From Onchidella celtica (taxonomy: Eukaryota > Mollusca > Gastropoda > Systellommatophora > Onchidiidae), in the NCBI GenBank assembly GCA_963931925.1, contig OZ007581.1:25216043-25280042 (forward strand): a stretch of DNA of 64,000 nucleotides, given 5' to 3'. How positions within the stretch are numbered: position 1 is the stretch's first letter; the number at the start of each line of letters is the position of its first letter. A program made the translations under genes and the position numbers. Of this stretch, positions 31,400 through 41,419 are shown piece by piece. The notes beneath the pieces were generated by a model that saw nothing but the letters and a program-made list of their open reading frames with translations, had not been told where the DNA came from and ran no database searches.

Positions 31400-32059
31400 G
31401 GTAGAAAGAACATATCTTTTAGACTGAGATTTACTGGAGATAGCATGACAGGTATTGCTTTAAGTTCGAGAACGGCTACTTTTATACTTTAGAAAACATC
31501 ATGTTCTGTAACGAGAAGAAATTTCTTCGTGAAATACGTAATTAGTTTGATCAGGAGCTTCCTAGAAATCAAGTTTTCTGAGAAAGGTAAATGCACTAAC
31601 ATGGTAGAGGTTGTGGTTTTTCAAAACCTGCTTTATTCGAACGAGGCTCGTTCATGAAGTATTATTAATGTCCTATTCTTCAGTTACTTTTCATCTTTCC
31701 TCTGGCGTAAAATCTGCTCAGTTTCTGCATCAATCGAAATCAAGGTCAGACTACTATATAATTATGTATTTTGCTGGCAGAAACAGAAAAACGTTTCTGA
31801 CCAAAGAATGTCCCTTGTGTACGTTACCCAACGGTAAACATTGATCTGTGAAGAGGATTATTTGATTATATTAGATTTTCTTTTTTCGGAAAAATTGAAT
31901 ATCTTGATCAATATTTTTTTTTTTTGTACGAGTTTGTGGTTTTTTTTGTTTTTTTTTGTTGATTTTTTGTTCAGTGAGCGAGGACAAAAGAATCTCAGGT
32001 TTGAGTTTAACCTAAGTGAAGACAGTCAGCATTATCAGAAACAGTCTTTGATATTGGAC
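31400..32059 (+). promoter_or_regulatory. Duplicated 5' flank of the chemosensory receptor (putative promoter/5' UTR)
   Basis: About 31400-31780 aligns along its length with 33385-33765 in front of the next, decayed unit (e.g. AAATGCACTAAC, GAGGCTCGTTCA.GAAGT, AAATCTGCTCAGTTTC, GAAATCAAGGTC). The open frame continues upstream of the receptor Met to 31841 but is low-complexity and not receptor-like, so I treat it as 5' UTR. Promoter function is inferred from position and duplication only. Confidence 0.45.
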
Positions 32060-33145
32060 ATGGCAAACTCCACACATGCAGTGGTTCACCAGCCTTTTGA
32101 CCCGTTCATCGTCAGCGCCTCTCTGAATGAGCAGTTGTCATTCATCCTAGTGGGAAATGCATGTATGATTCTGGCATTTTGTGGAATGGTTACCAATGTT
32201 ATCAATTTGATGGTGTTTGTGCGGCAGGGCCTGAAAGACAGTGTGACACTGAGTCTGGCAGCTTTGTCATTCTCAGACTTTGGGGGAAGTTTCTTCAGTG
32301 TCTTTCTAGCTATGTGTAATTATCTAGATAGATTCAAAACGCTGTACTACAGGGTGGACTGGATAGATGTCATGGTTGTGATCGTTGCCTGGCCAAGAGG
32401 GATGTTGATGGACATTTCCACAATGGTCACGACATACCTGTGTGTGGAGAGAGCCATTTCTGTTGCCATACCTCACAAGGTGAAGAACATCTTCACTCCA
32501 TTCAGATCCAAAATCTTTATCTTGCTCTGCTACGCTTATTGTGTGGCATGGTATATACCCACATATGCGACACAGTATCTGTCATGGCGCTGGGATCCGA
32601 TAACCAATACCTCTCGACTTTTGATAATGTATCATCTAGATCGAGTGAAAGTTGAGAACGTGTATGTGGCTTTCACTGGAATTACAAGTCCAGTTGTGTG
32701 TTTCACCATAGTAGTTGTCAGCACTTATATTATGATTACTAAACTACACATGGCATCTCGCTTCAAAGCTGCTGCCTCTGTAGGAAGAATTCAGAGAAAT
32801 GTTAATGAGAAAGTTAGTGATAAACGCGCTGAATCCAGTGGTAACAGGCCAGATCCCAAGGTATCCAATCACCAGAGACACCAGAGAGTGGTTTTTGTTG
32901 TGATTGTAATTGCAGTGGTTTTTATTGTCTGTTCTCTACCACGTCTAATTGGCATAACATCTCGCAGGCTTGTCTTAGAAATTCGTGTGGGTGGAAAATA
33001 TGAGAATCTGATGTGGGTTATGTGGGCAATCGTGTATTTTTTGGAAGGCATCAATATGAGCATCAATATACTGATTTATCTAAGATTCAGCAGTAAATAC
33101 AAGGAGACGTTCACGTCCATATTTCTGCCATCGGACCTAGACTAA
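32060..33145 (+). CDS. Chemosensory-type rhodopsin-family GPCR (361 aa, single exon)
   Basis: Seven hydrophobic segments at about 27-54, 62-86, 103-133, 150-172, 201-227, 276-300 and 316-341 give a complete receptor. The Met at 32060 starts MANST with an N-glycosylation site at N3; the frame upstream is low-complexity. Class A landmarks are variant: N46 in TM1, LSLAALSFSD with D73 in TM2, CVERAIS at 128-134 (E-R-A for D/E-R-Y), CSLPRL in TM6 (for C-W-x-P), NILIY in TM7 (for N-P-x-x-Y). VFVRQGLKDSV between TM1 and TM2 and IPHKVKNIFTP after TM3 are typical of gastropod chemosensory receptors as I know them. A basic 45-residue third loop precedes TM6. It should signal through G proteins at the plasma membrane; the ligand is unknown. 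It is flanked by decayed relatives in a tandem array. Confidence 0.9.
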   Translation: MANSTHAVVHQPFDPFIVSASLNEQLSFILVGNACMILAFCGMVTNVINLMVFVRQGLKDSVTLSLAALSFSDFGGSFFSVFLAMCNYLDRFKTLYYRVDWIDVMVVIVAWPRGMLMDISTMVTTYLCVERAISVAIPHKVKNIFTPFRSKIFILLCYAYCVAWYIPTYATQYLSWRWDPITNTSRLLIMYHLDRVKVENVYVAFTGITSPVVCFTIVVVSTYIMITKLHMASRFKAAASVGRIQRNVNEKVSDKRAESSGNRPDPKVSNHQRHQRVVFVVIVIAVVFIVCSLPRLIGITSRRLVLEIRVGGKYENLMWVMWAIVYFLEGINMSINILIYLRFSSKYKETFTSIFLPSDLD

Positions 33146-33384
33146 ATAAAGATGCCGGATTTTTGACTATATTTATAACCTCCGGAAATATTCGACAAAT
33201 TAAGAGACTCGTCATAGAATAAAGTTGGGCCACAGGACGTCTTTTCAAATAATTATGAGAATTTCTGTTGTATGTGTGTGTTGTTGTTTTTATTTTTGAT
33301 ACCACCATGGTGGAAATTTAAACAGTATTGTCTTGTTTCAGTCTGATTCGTTGTATTAAATGGCATTTTTCATGGATGAACAGC
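33146..33384 (+). other. 3' flank of receptor
   Basis: An AATAAA is found at 33145-33150 overlapping the stop and another AATAAA at about 33218-33223, either of which could direct polyadenylation. The first ~60 bp match the flank behind the U1 pseudogene. No other feature seen. Confidence 0.4.
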
Positions 33385-33770
33385 TTAGAAAGAAAATGTC
33401 TTTTATGGCGAATTTTACTGGAGACAGCATCACTGAGATAGCATCAGGTTAGAGAATGGCTACGTTTATACTTTTATTAACATCATCTTCTATACCCAGG
33501 AGGATTTTTTCCGTAGAATAATTTGTTCGATAAGGAACTTCCTGTAAATCAAATTTTCTGAGAACGGAAAATGCACTAACGGTGTTGAAGGAATTGCTTA
33601 TTAAAACCTGAATTATTCGACAGAGGCTCGTTCACGAAGTGTTATCAGTGTCGTACTCTTCAGTTACCCTTTGTCTTTCCTTCAGAGTTAAATCTGCTCA
33701 GTTTCCCTAACTGCTGAAATCAAGGTCTGACTTTTATAAACATTTCGTTAGGGGAAACGGGAACACTTCT
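33385..33770 (+). pseudogene. 5' flank of decayed receptor copy U3
   Basis: A close relative of 31400-31780, the 5' flank of the intact receptor. It is followed by an inserted MITE-B and then by coding scraps, so it heads a dead third unit. Confidence 0.7.
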
Positions 33771-34013
33771 CCCCTTTAGAATGATAATGTTCTAATACCC
33801 TTCCGACAACGTTTGAGAAATCGAGGATTGAAGTTTCATGATTGTTATCATAGCTTTTAGAGCAAATATCTTTTTTTCTTTTCAGAAATACTTACAAATT
33901 ACAAATCTGCTTGATACTTTGACACACAATGGAGAAGACCCGTAGAAGTAGTGTGTAATCTGTAACTCAGTTCAGCCAATAAAGTGGAAATAGAACCTTA
34001 TCGTTCGGAGGGG
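33771..34013. mobile_element. MITE-B copy 3 (243 bp), uninterrupted
   Basis: Bounded by CCCCTTTAGAATGATAATG and its imperfect mirror CTTATCGTTCGGAGGGG. It interrupts receptor-unit sequence that is contiguous in units U1 and U2, which proves insertion after duplication. It also shows the state of MITE-B before MITE-C entered copy 2. Confidence 0.8.
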
Positions 34014-34189
34014 ACAAGACAGTTATTGGCCAGAAAATTTCTTTTGTCTGCGTTACCTAACGATACAGAGTGTCAGGTGAAGAGCGTTCTCTGACATTAG
34101 TTCTACATTTTCTGGACACTAAAAATACTCACTGGTGCTTGAATATTTAATGGTGAGAAAGGAGAACCAAACTGAAGTTGGAATCTGCC

Positions 34190-34625
34190 AGATATAGCCT
34201 AGCCCACCATGTCCATGGATAGGACACCTTTACGATCTGGACACCACTAGCACATCTCTGAGGAAGAATTCTCGTGTGTCATCGTCGATAATGGCAGTTT
34301 GATTCTGTTAGGGATAACCCAGACCAAGGCTGGTGTAGACGCCAGTCTGGTGGTTCGTCACCTAATTAATATGCATCACTCTTAAACACTTCTCACTGCC
34401 CATAGCACCGCGGTGTGGACAGTGAGTAGTGTTTAGTGTGATGCACAATAACTAGACGGCCAAGCCACCAGTTTGAGGCCTACGTCAGTCTTGGTCTGGC
34501 TCAAGCCTTATGTTGTGAAATAATCACCAAAGTGATAAAATTGCTTGTGTTTGTTCGTCAAGGACTGAAAGATATCAATAACATTCAGCCTGGCATCTGT
34601 GTCCTTCCGGGCATCCTTACTAATA
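34190..34625 (+). pseudogene. Chemosensory GPCR pseudogene U3 (N-terminus to TM2 scraps)
   Basis: About 34230-34305 resembles the receptor N-terminus/TM1 at DNA level (CTCTGA..AAGA.TTCTC.T.T.TCATC). After a MITE insertion, 34535-34620 reads LLVFVRQGLKD, the TM1-TM2 loop signature of the intact receptor, then decays. No TM3-TM7 follow. Confidence 0.65.
34311..34507. mobile_element. MITE-A copy 1 (197 bp), TSD TTA
   Basis: Imperfect palindrome: left arm CCAGACCAAGGCTGG, right arm mirrored as CCAGACCAAGACTG, with central arms GCATCAC...AAACACT and AGTGTTTAGTGTGATGC. TTA on both sides (34308-34310, 34508-34510). Splits the U3 receptor pseudogene. T-T-A duplication suggests a PIF/Harbinger-type mover. 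Confidence 0.85.
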
Positions 34626-35149
34626 CATATAGACGTAACGTTTCTTTTATTCCACTAGCCAACCCGGCAAGATAAATCTTGCAAATTCTTTATATCAACA
34701 CCAACTGTAGATCTAGATGTAGGTCACATTGATAACAACACTTAGATTTGATTGCAAGGCTAATAGAAATCATTGCCACATCACATTTCCTTGCAGAATA
34801 CAAAAATGTGGCAAAGTTAATTCTGAAGAAGCAATGTACAAACAGAAGTGGAGAACGAAATTTCCACAATACTTTTCGATTTTTCTCTGCGAAAATGCGT
34901 ATATCTTTTAGCTCCAAAACTTTGTAAGTCAATAAAATGAAAGTTAGAGTTTTTAAGAATTGTTTTTCTGCCTTCATGTGGCCACGTAATTTGCGGTAAA
35001 AAAAAAATTGAGGTTGCACAGAAAGTTTCGTAATCGTTGGTCGCGTGGTGACGAAAGTTTTGGTGCTTAATGAGAAAAAAACGATAGGACAGACGGAGGC
35101 CCTACCAGAAGCGTTCACCAATCACCCATGATATGCAGTGTAATTATTT
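34626..35149. other. Non-coding, no gene seen
   Basis: AT-rich sequence; the minus-strand frame at 34690-35121 has no recognisable domain and biased composition. Confidence 0.4.
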
Positions 35150-35852
35150 GTGTGTGTGCCTGGAGAAAGGTCCCAGTTGTCGCAAATTTTGGATTTTGAG
35201 ATAAGGGCATATTCTTCTAGAAAATTCAATGCTGAACACGCTGCTTTTAAAATTTGTTCCAATATCTTAAGTAGTTTTGAAGACATGACACATTTTGTAA
35301 GAAAGGGGGCAAAAACAAACTTTTGAGAAAAACAGCTTTAACAGCGCTCTCCCATGACAGACTTTTTGGATTTTGTTGGGGGAGCGTAGTTTTATTACAA
35401 AGGCAAATAGGGAAACTACTGAGTTGTGTTCACTGCTCAGCTCTAGCTTTCTATGTAAAATACTGCGCTCTCCTAACAAGATCCAAAAAACTTCCGACTT
35501 GGCTGTTGTTTAGGGAACTGTGGCATGTTACACCGTAAACTATAGATGAGCAGTGAACACTACTCAGTATTATCTCTATAACGGCTGTGTAATTAGTCCA
35601 CGGTCCCCTAGCAACAATCTCTCCAGTATTACTTCTTGAAGAGTCACATGTTGTACAAATAATTTATAAAATAATATTTAAACATAAAATATTCCAAAAT
35701 CCTTTTCATAATTTATGCTATTTAGAAATGGTTAAACTTGTGTTTTTGGCTAGAAGTACATTTTCGACTAGGCACGACTTTTTCGACCTTTCCACCCCCT
35801 AGCTAAAAAATAGCTGTACCGACAACTGGGACCTTTCTTCAGGCGCACACAC
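35150..35852. mobile_element. TIR transposon (~0.7 kb) with ~31-bp inverted ends
   Basis: Left end TGCCTGGAGAAAGGTCCCAG.. is mirrored at the right end as ..CTGGGACCTTTCTTCAGGCG, over about 31 bp with one or two mismatches. An internal inverted pair (GTGTTCACTGCTCA near 35424 and TGAGCAGTGAACAC near 35547) adds further palindromy. No transposase frame. TSD not resolved. Confidence 0.75.
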
Positions 35853-37124
35853 ATTTAACAGAATTTCAGAGATTAAAACCAGACTACGAAAGAACTAACA
35901 CCTGTCAGAACAGCAAACGTACGCCTATGTAATAATACTACTGACAGCATATCCATGGCAACAACAACAACGACAATATGAACAACAAGAACAGTCTTGC
36001 ATTTAGCATGATGGGTTTCTTTTTCCTGGATTTGACATAATGCATCACCTGTTGGCCATTTTCGTTCTGTGGCTGCGAAAGTTGGCATGTTGCATCGTAA
36101 GCTTCGTAATTGGACCATCTCATACGTCATGTATGTTCACCAGAGACGTGAGGGTCGCTCCGTGTTTCGCTGCTCATGGCTCAAACAAATAACCACTGAG
36201 TGTTTTTGCTGAGGGGGAACTTTTACTACAGAGGAATAAAATTAATACTTCGTCACACTGGTCCTTGTGAGTGGTATTACTAATTTTCTGAGGTATTTCG
36301 TTGTGGAAAATACGTTGTACACAAACTGAGAAAAAAAAACAAACAACGTAATTGTAACTAATAAAATCTCAGTTTGAACTGAATTTTAATACACTCTTGG
36401 CTATGACCGGGCTCTTGTAATAATAGAAAAACGTAACATAGGAGGCAAAAATTGGATTATTATTTAGTGAAACAAAATATGTACTCTTGTGGAGGCGGGG
36501 CCATGGAAAGTGTTCAGAGGAAGAGAATCTCCCATAGCGCTTATACATGTATAATAAGATAAGATAAGGTAAGAACGACTTCATTATCCCATGAGGGAAA
36601 TTAACTTTCACAGAGTGTTTAAGAGCACATACACGGTACACATTATCTTACGCATCATTACATAAACATATCACAACTCATTAAACTCTACAACAGGCAT
36701 GCACGAAGTGACGTTGCCCTTGGTGAAATATGCCACACATTTAACTAAAGTGCTTTGAATTGCGGAGGGCAAAAACTATCTTCTGTATCTTTCTCTATCC
36801 AAAATAGCCCTACGTTAAGTCATCATAATTATTTCCCTCGATTACTGCCCTCAGTATCTGTGATTCTGCCTCTAAGACCCTAATCAGAAGACATAAACAG
36901 CAACCACTGTAAACCGCGCGTGTTCAACATTGCAATTCAGTCACCTTGGGTCTAGGAGCGCACCTGCTACTTTGTTGCCTTGCAGTCCAGCCACAATCGT
37001 GTGCAAAGTTTTGAAATCTGCTTTAGAATTGATGCGCTCACACATGCAAGCAGACTGCAGAGCTGATAGGAATATGACATTAAGAAACAAAAGCAAGCTG
37101 TGCACGCCTTACCAAAGGCGTCTA
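35853..37124. other. Non-coding, no gene seen
   Basis: Contains one possible retroposon tail at about 36550-36610 (AAGATAAGATAAGGTAAG, then ATCCCATGAGGGAAATT) of a kind common in invertebrate LINE/SINE 3' ends. No coding region is supportable. Confidence 0.35.
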
Positions 37125-37132
37125 TTTGTCTG

Positions 37133-37501
37133 CGGGGTGGTCTTGAGGCAAAGTGCTCGCCTCTCATGCCGAAGGTACCAGGTTCAAATCCCGGTCGGTG
37201 CAGGCATGTTGAAATTTTGGGATTTTTTCCACATCTTTGCCTGTTCCTGATCCTGAGGTAGGGTCGAGCACCTAGTCTTCTCGGATAAGGACGAAACATT
37301 CGGAGAGCCCGTGTGCACGTTGCGAACGTTAAAGATACCTTGGCAGTTGGAAATCGAAAAAAGCAGTCTGAACAGGCCGCTGCTAAGGCAAAATTCTAAA
37401 AACAACAACAATAAAAAAAAAAAGTCAATCCCTACCACAACAACAAAAGTGAGATGTAAATACCAAGGGCAGAGAACCTCCTAAAATAAAGACCTAAACA
37501 C
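37133..37501 (+). mobile_element. SINE family S, tail type 1, complete; 8-bp TSD
   Basis: Complete copy with head GTGGTCTTGAGGCAAAGTGC and B-box GGTTCAAATCC, body, and tail CCTCCTAAAATAAAGACC. TTTGTCTG flanks it at 37125-37132 and 37502-37509. It lies just downstream of the glycosyltransferase stop codon (minus strand), possibly within its 3' UTR. Confidence 0.9.
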
Positions 37502-37649
37502 TTTGTCTGTGTGATAAGAGTCGACTGTCTTCACTAGTGTCATTTTTTTTTTTTTTTTGGGGTCAGAAGACGCCTTGACACAGCGGCTTATGGCGATTAC
37601 TACTTACGCCGTCTGATTTCCGGCTTTTGTTCGGTGCTACTGAAGCGAT

Positions 37650-37789
37650 TTAAACGTCGTCCAATTCATGCATGCGACCACTCAAGTTGAAGATTTTGCG
37701 TCCCATCTCAGCAAACAGATCTTTGCCATATTTCACGGCCTTGTAGGAAGAAATGCTCTGATGCCATTTGGGCCAGGTGAAATGGAAGG
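37650..37789 (-). CDS. Exon 8 (terminal) of the complete GT gene
   Basis: Acceptor CGTATTCCAG, then [20 protein letters not shown] and a charged end MHELDDV followed by TAA (37652-37650). The motif HFTWP(K)WHQ is consistent with the C-terminal end of the catalytic domain. Confidence 0.82.
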
Positions 37790-38702
37790 CTGGAATACGA
37801 AGGTAAACATAAACTGGTAGAAATTACCAAGAGCGTGAATGAATGAATGAATGAACGGGTCGGTAATTGTTATTATGACTGTGTAAGGAACAGAGAGTAT
37901 CAGCGAGTCTCTTAGTGATTTCTGATTTTGTTCTTTTTTAAATTATTATCATAATAGTACTTTTTTCCCCTACAGGCTATTTTGGTCATGTTACTAAAAT
38001 ATTCAGAAAAGGAAATTATCCTTTCCTGTCGTGGGAAGAAAAACACGGGGGGGGGGGGGGAGCGAATTGGAGGTGAGGATGGGGGTGGGGAGTAGGGGTG
38101 GGTGGGAGGTGGTATAGATTTGTATTCTTACCGGATATTTCCTTCCAGCTGAAGTCCATAGTTTTTGACAAGTCGTTAAACTTTCGACGATATCCCTCCC
38201 CCCACACAGGGTGGTTGGTGTCGTAGTAGTTGCAAACCTTGTGAGGAAAAAAAACGAATAAGAGGGAGAAAGAGTACGGGAAGGGCGAAAGAGAAGAGAG
38301 GGCGGACGGTGGGGGGGGGGCGAAAGATACAGAATGAGGGAGCGAGAGAGAGGGCGGGTGGAATTTGCGAAGGGGGACAGAGGAGACATAGGGAAGGAGA
38401 GAGAGAGAGGAAGAGGTACAGAGAAAGGGGGAAGGTGAAAAAGAGAAAAGTGGAGAGAGAAAGAGGTGAGAAAAAGAGGACGAGAGACGGAGAGAGACGG
38501 AAGAAAGAGAGATAGTGGAAAGAGAGAGAGAGAGAGAGAGAAGAAAAGAGAGACAGACAGACAGAGATAGAGAGAGAGGAAAGAGAGAGAGAGAAAAAGA
38601 TTCTTCCTTAAGGAGTGACCTAGATTGCATGACAATAATCATTGCCCAAAAAGGGATAAAATGGAAAGTTAGGATCAATACATGTACACACGGTGACTAC
38701 AG

Positions 38703-38763
<61 letters not shown>

Positions 38764-41321
38764 AAGTGGAAGAGGGCACAATGATGTGAGACCAGCGGCC
38801 GTGTGAATGAATTTGGTGTAAGATGAGACACTGCCGTCTTCGCACCTCTAAAAATTTGTGCACACAATTTGCTCGTTGGTAAGGGCCGGGGCCCATGGAA
38901 ACAATGCTTGGTGTAATGACAGATTAATGATGCGAATTTGTGACAGTGCCACTGCGACTAAAAACGAAAAACAAAATCACCGCAGTTTTCTTACAGCGAT
39001 TTAAGTCATATTAACTAAATAAGTCACTTCAGTCAAGGCTTATAGCGATAGCCGAACAGAAAACAAAATTTGATAATATGTTCCTTACAGTGGCCTTGCA
39101 AAATACGGCATTGTTTATGACTTCAGGGCGATCGCCGCTGGGTGGCGCTGGGAAATATTTTGTATTTGTATTTTGTATTTATATACCTCTTTAATCCCAT
39201 TTGGGAAATTTGCCCTTGTGCCATTGCAGCCCAGTTATAACTGGAGCAGGCACGTCGTCGCCACAGTGCAGCGCCGGTGGGCGGTTTTTTTTTGGGGGGG
39301 CGGGTGCGGATGAGGAAGGGGGAGGGAATGGTAGGGATGAATTTTATTTAATTTTGCCTGGACAGGGGCCTGTTCGGCCTGCTCTTTACGATTTCCAACT
39401 GCCAAGGTATGTTTAACGTGCGCAACGTGCACACGGGCCCTCCGAATTTTTTCGTCCTTATCCGAGAAGACTAGATACTCGATCCTACCCCCCAATAGGA
39501 TCAGGGACGTAAAAATATGAGAAAAATCCCAAACACCCAACATGCCTGCACTGCCCGTGTTTTGAACCCGGGACACTTGGCGAGCACCTTGCCTCTAGAC
39601 CACCTTGTCCCATATGTGCAGGTGAAACGCACTTGCTGTCTCATCTTATTGTTTGTAGTATCTTTGGTTTGCCCCAACTGGCACAACAACAGTGGGAAAA
39701 TACAAACAATCAAACACACAAACATTAGGTGTTTCCAGCTGATAAAAGTGATACTGAATCTGAAAACACAATAGCCAAAATGGTAGCCTCATTGTCATCC
39801 TTACAACTACTTCTGTTTCATCATTGTCATATTCAACACCATCACCACTAGTAATCATCATTATCATTCTCACCGTCATTGTCTCTACTAAAGAGTTGTT
39901 ATGCATTTTTTTGTTTCTTTTGAGGAAACCAGATCAACACTGATGTCAACAGCACCAATGCCAGTACTGTCACCACTAACAAAAACAACAACAGCAACAC
40001 CAACAATAGCGATAATTTACCTGCAACTTTCTATCAATAAACAACGTCTCGGGGTTTCTCTCGTACAGTCGATAGGGGAACATTTGACCATTGAAGCCCC
40101 ATATGTCGGGTCTAAAATACCTGAATCACAGAGAAAGGGGACAAATAATTATTACAAAAGCCATCCATCCATCCATCCATCCATCTATTTATTCCATGCA
40201 TCCATCCATCCAGCCATCCATCCATCCATCCATCCATCCATACATCCACCCATCCATCCATCCATCCATCCATCCATCCATCCATCCATCCATCCATCCA
40301 TCCATCCATCCATCCATCCATCCGTCTAATCCGTCCATTATCAATCCGTCTATTCATCCGTCTATAAAACCATTTATCCAATCCGTCCATTATCCATCCA
40401 TCCATTAAATTCGTCCATTATCAATCCATCTATCCACTCATACATCTATCTATTCGTCCATCCATCCATCCATCAATCAATCCAATCAGTCCATTACCCA
40501 ACCGTCCATCCATCCACCTATCAACGCAGTCCACCCATTACTCACCCACCCATCCACCCATCCATCCATCCACCCATCCATTACCCATCCATCTGTCCAT
40601 CCATCCATCCGTCCAATCAACCATCCATCTATGACAGCAGCTATGAACCAACATGTCCATACCTAAAGGAATAAGCCAACTTTCTCAGAAATTCAGAGCC
40701 AGGTTTACTTAGGAAAATTCCAAACTGGAAAGTGTCCGGCCATTCTCCCGTCTTCCACCAGTCCAGTGACACAACTGCCCCATACTGCCGGTCTTCCTCT
40801 GGCACACGGTTCACCCACAGGACATTCCAGTCCTAGATTTTTCAAAAGAAATAATAATAATAACAATAACTGACTGAATTACTGTACAGCTTTTAAATCG
40901 CCTTCAGAGGGGACAAGAGACTGATATCTACAGATTGAGTTGAGGCGCAGAGGGAGACGACTGTTTGTTCAATTTGTTTTGTTCAATTGTGCTAGATTCC
41001 TTGGCAATTTGGACATCGAGAAGAGCGGGCTAAACAAGGCTGCTGCCTGGCAAAATTCTAAAAAAAACGTATCCCTACCACAAGAACAAAACAAACAAAA
41101 AACAAGGCCAACAACACAAGCTGAGATGAAAATGCCAATGGCAACGAACATCCTAAAATAAAGGCCTAACTACAGGACATAACAAACAAAGGAACATGAT
41201 TGAAATCTTACCTGATAAACACCTCCGTACTTCAGTAGAACACGTGTGCGGATGACATCAGAAAGATGGACAGGAACTGTTAACTTTTGTTGAAATATTG
41301 TTTCCACTCTCTCTGTCTGAA

Positions 41322-41419
<98 letters not shown>

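Noticed and set aside
31841..32059. 73-codon N-terminal extension of the chemosensory receptor
   Set aside because: Low-complexity F/L/V-rich translation of poly-T DNA; receptor homology starts at MANST, and the homologous flanks in the other units are not coding.
34690..35121. 143-codon minus-strand ORF
   Set aside because: No motif, biased composition, AT-rich surroundings and no splice context; treated as chance.
37133..37205. Possible tRNA gene (A-box and B-box present)
   Set aside because: The box pair is the head of a SINE repeated ten times with a common body and tail and TSDs; no clean cloverleaf was drawn. The same applies to other family-S heads.
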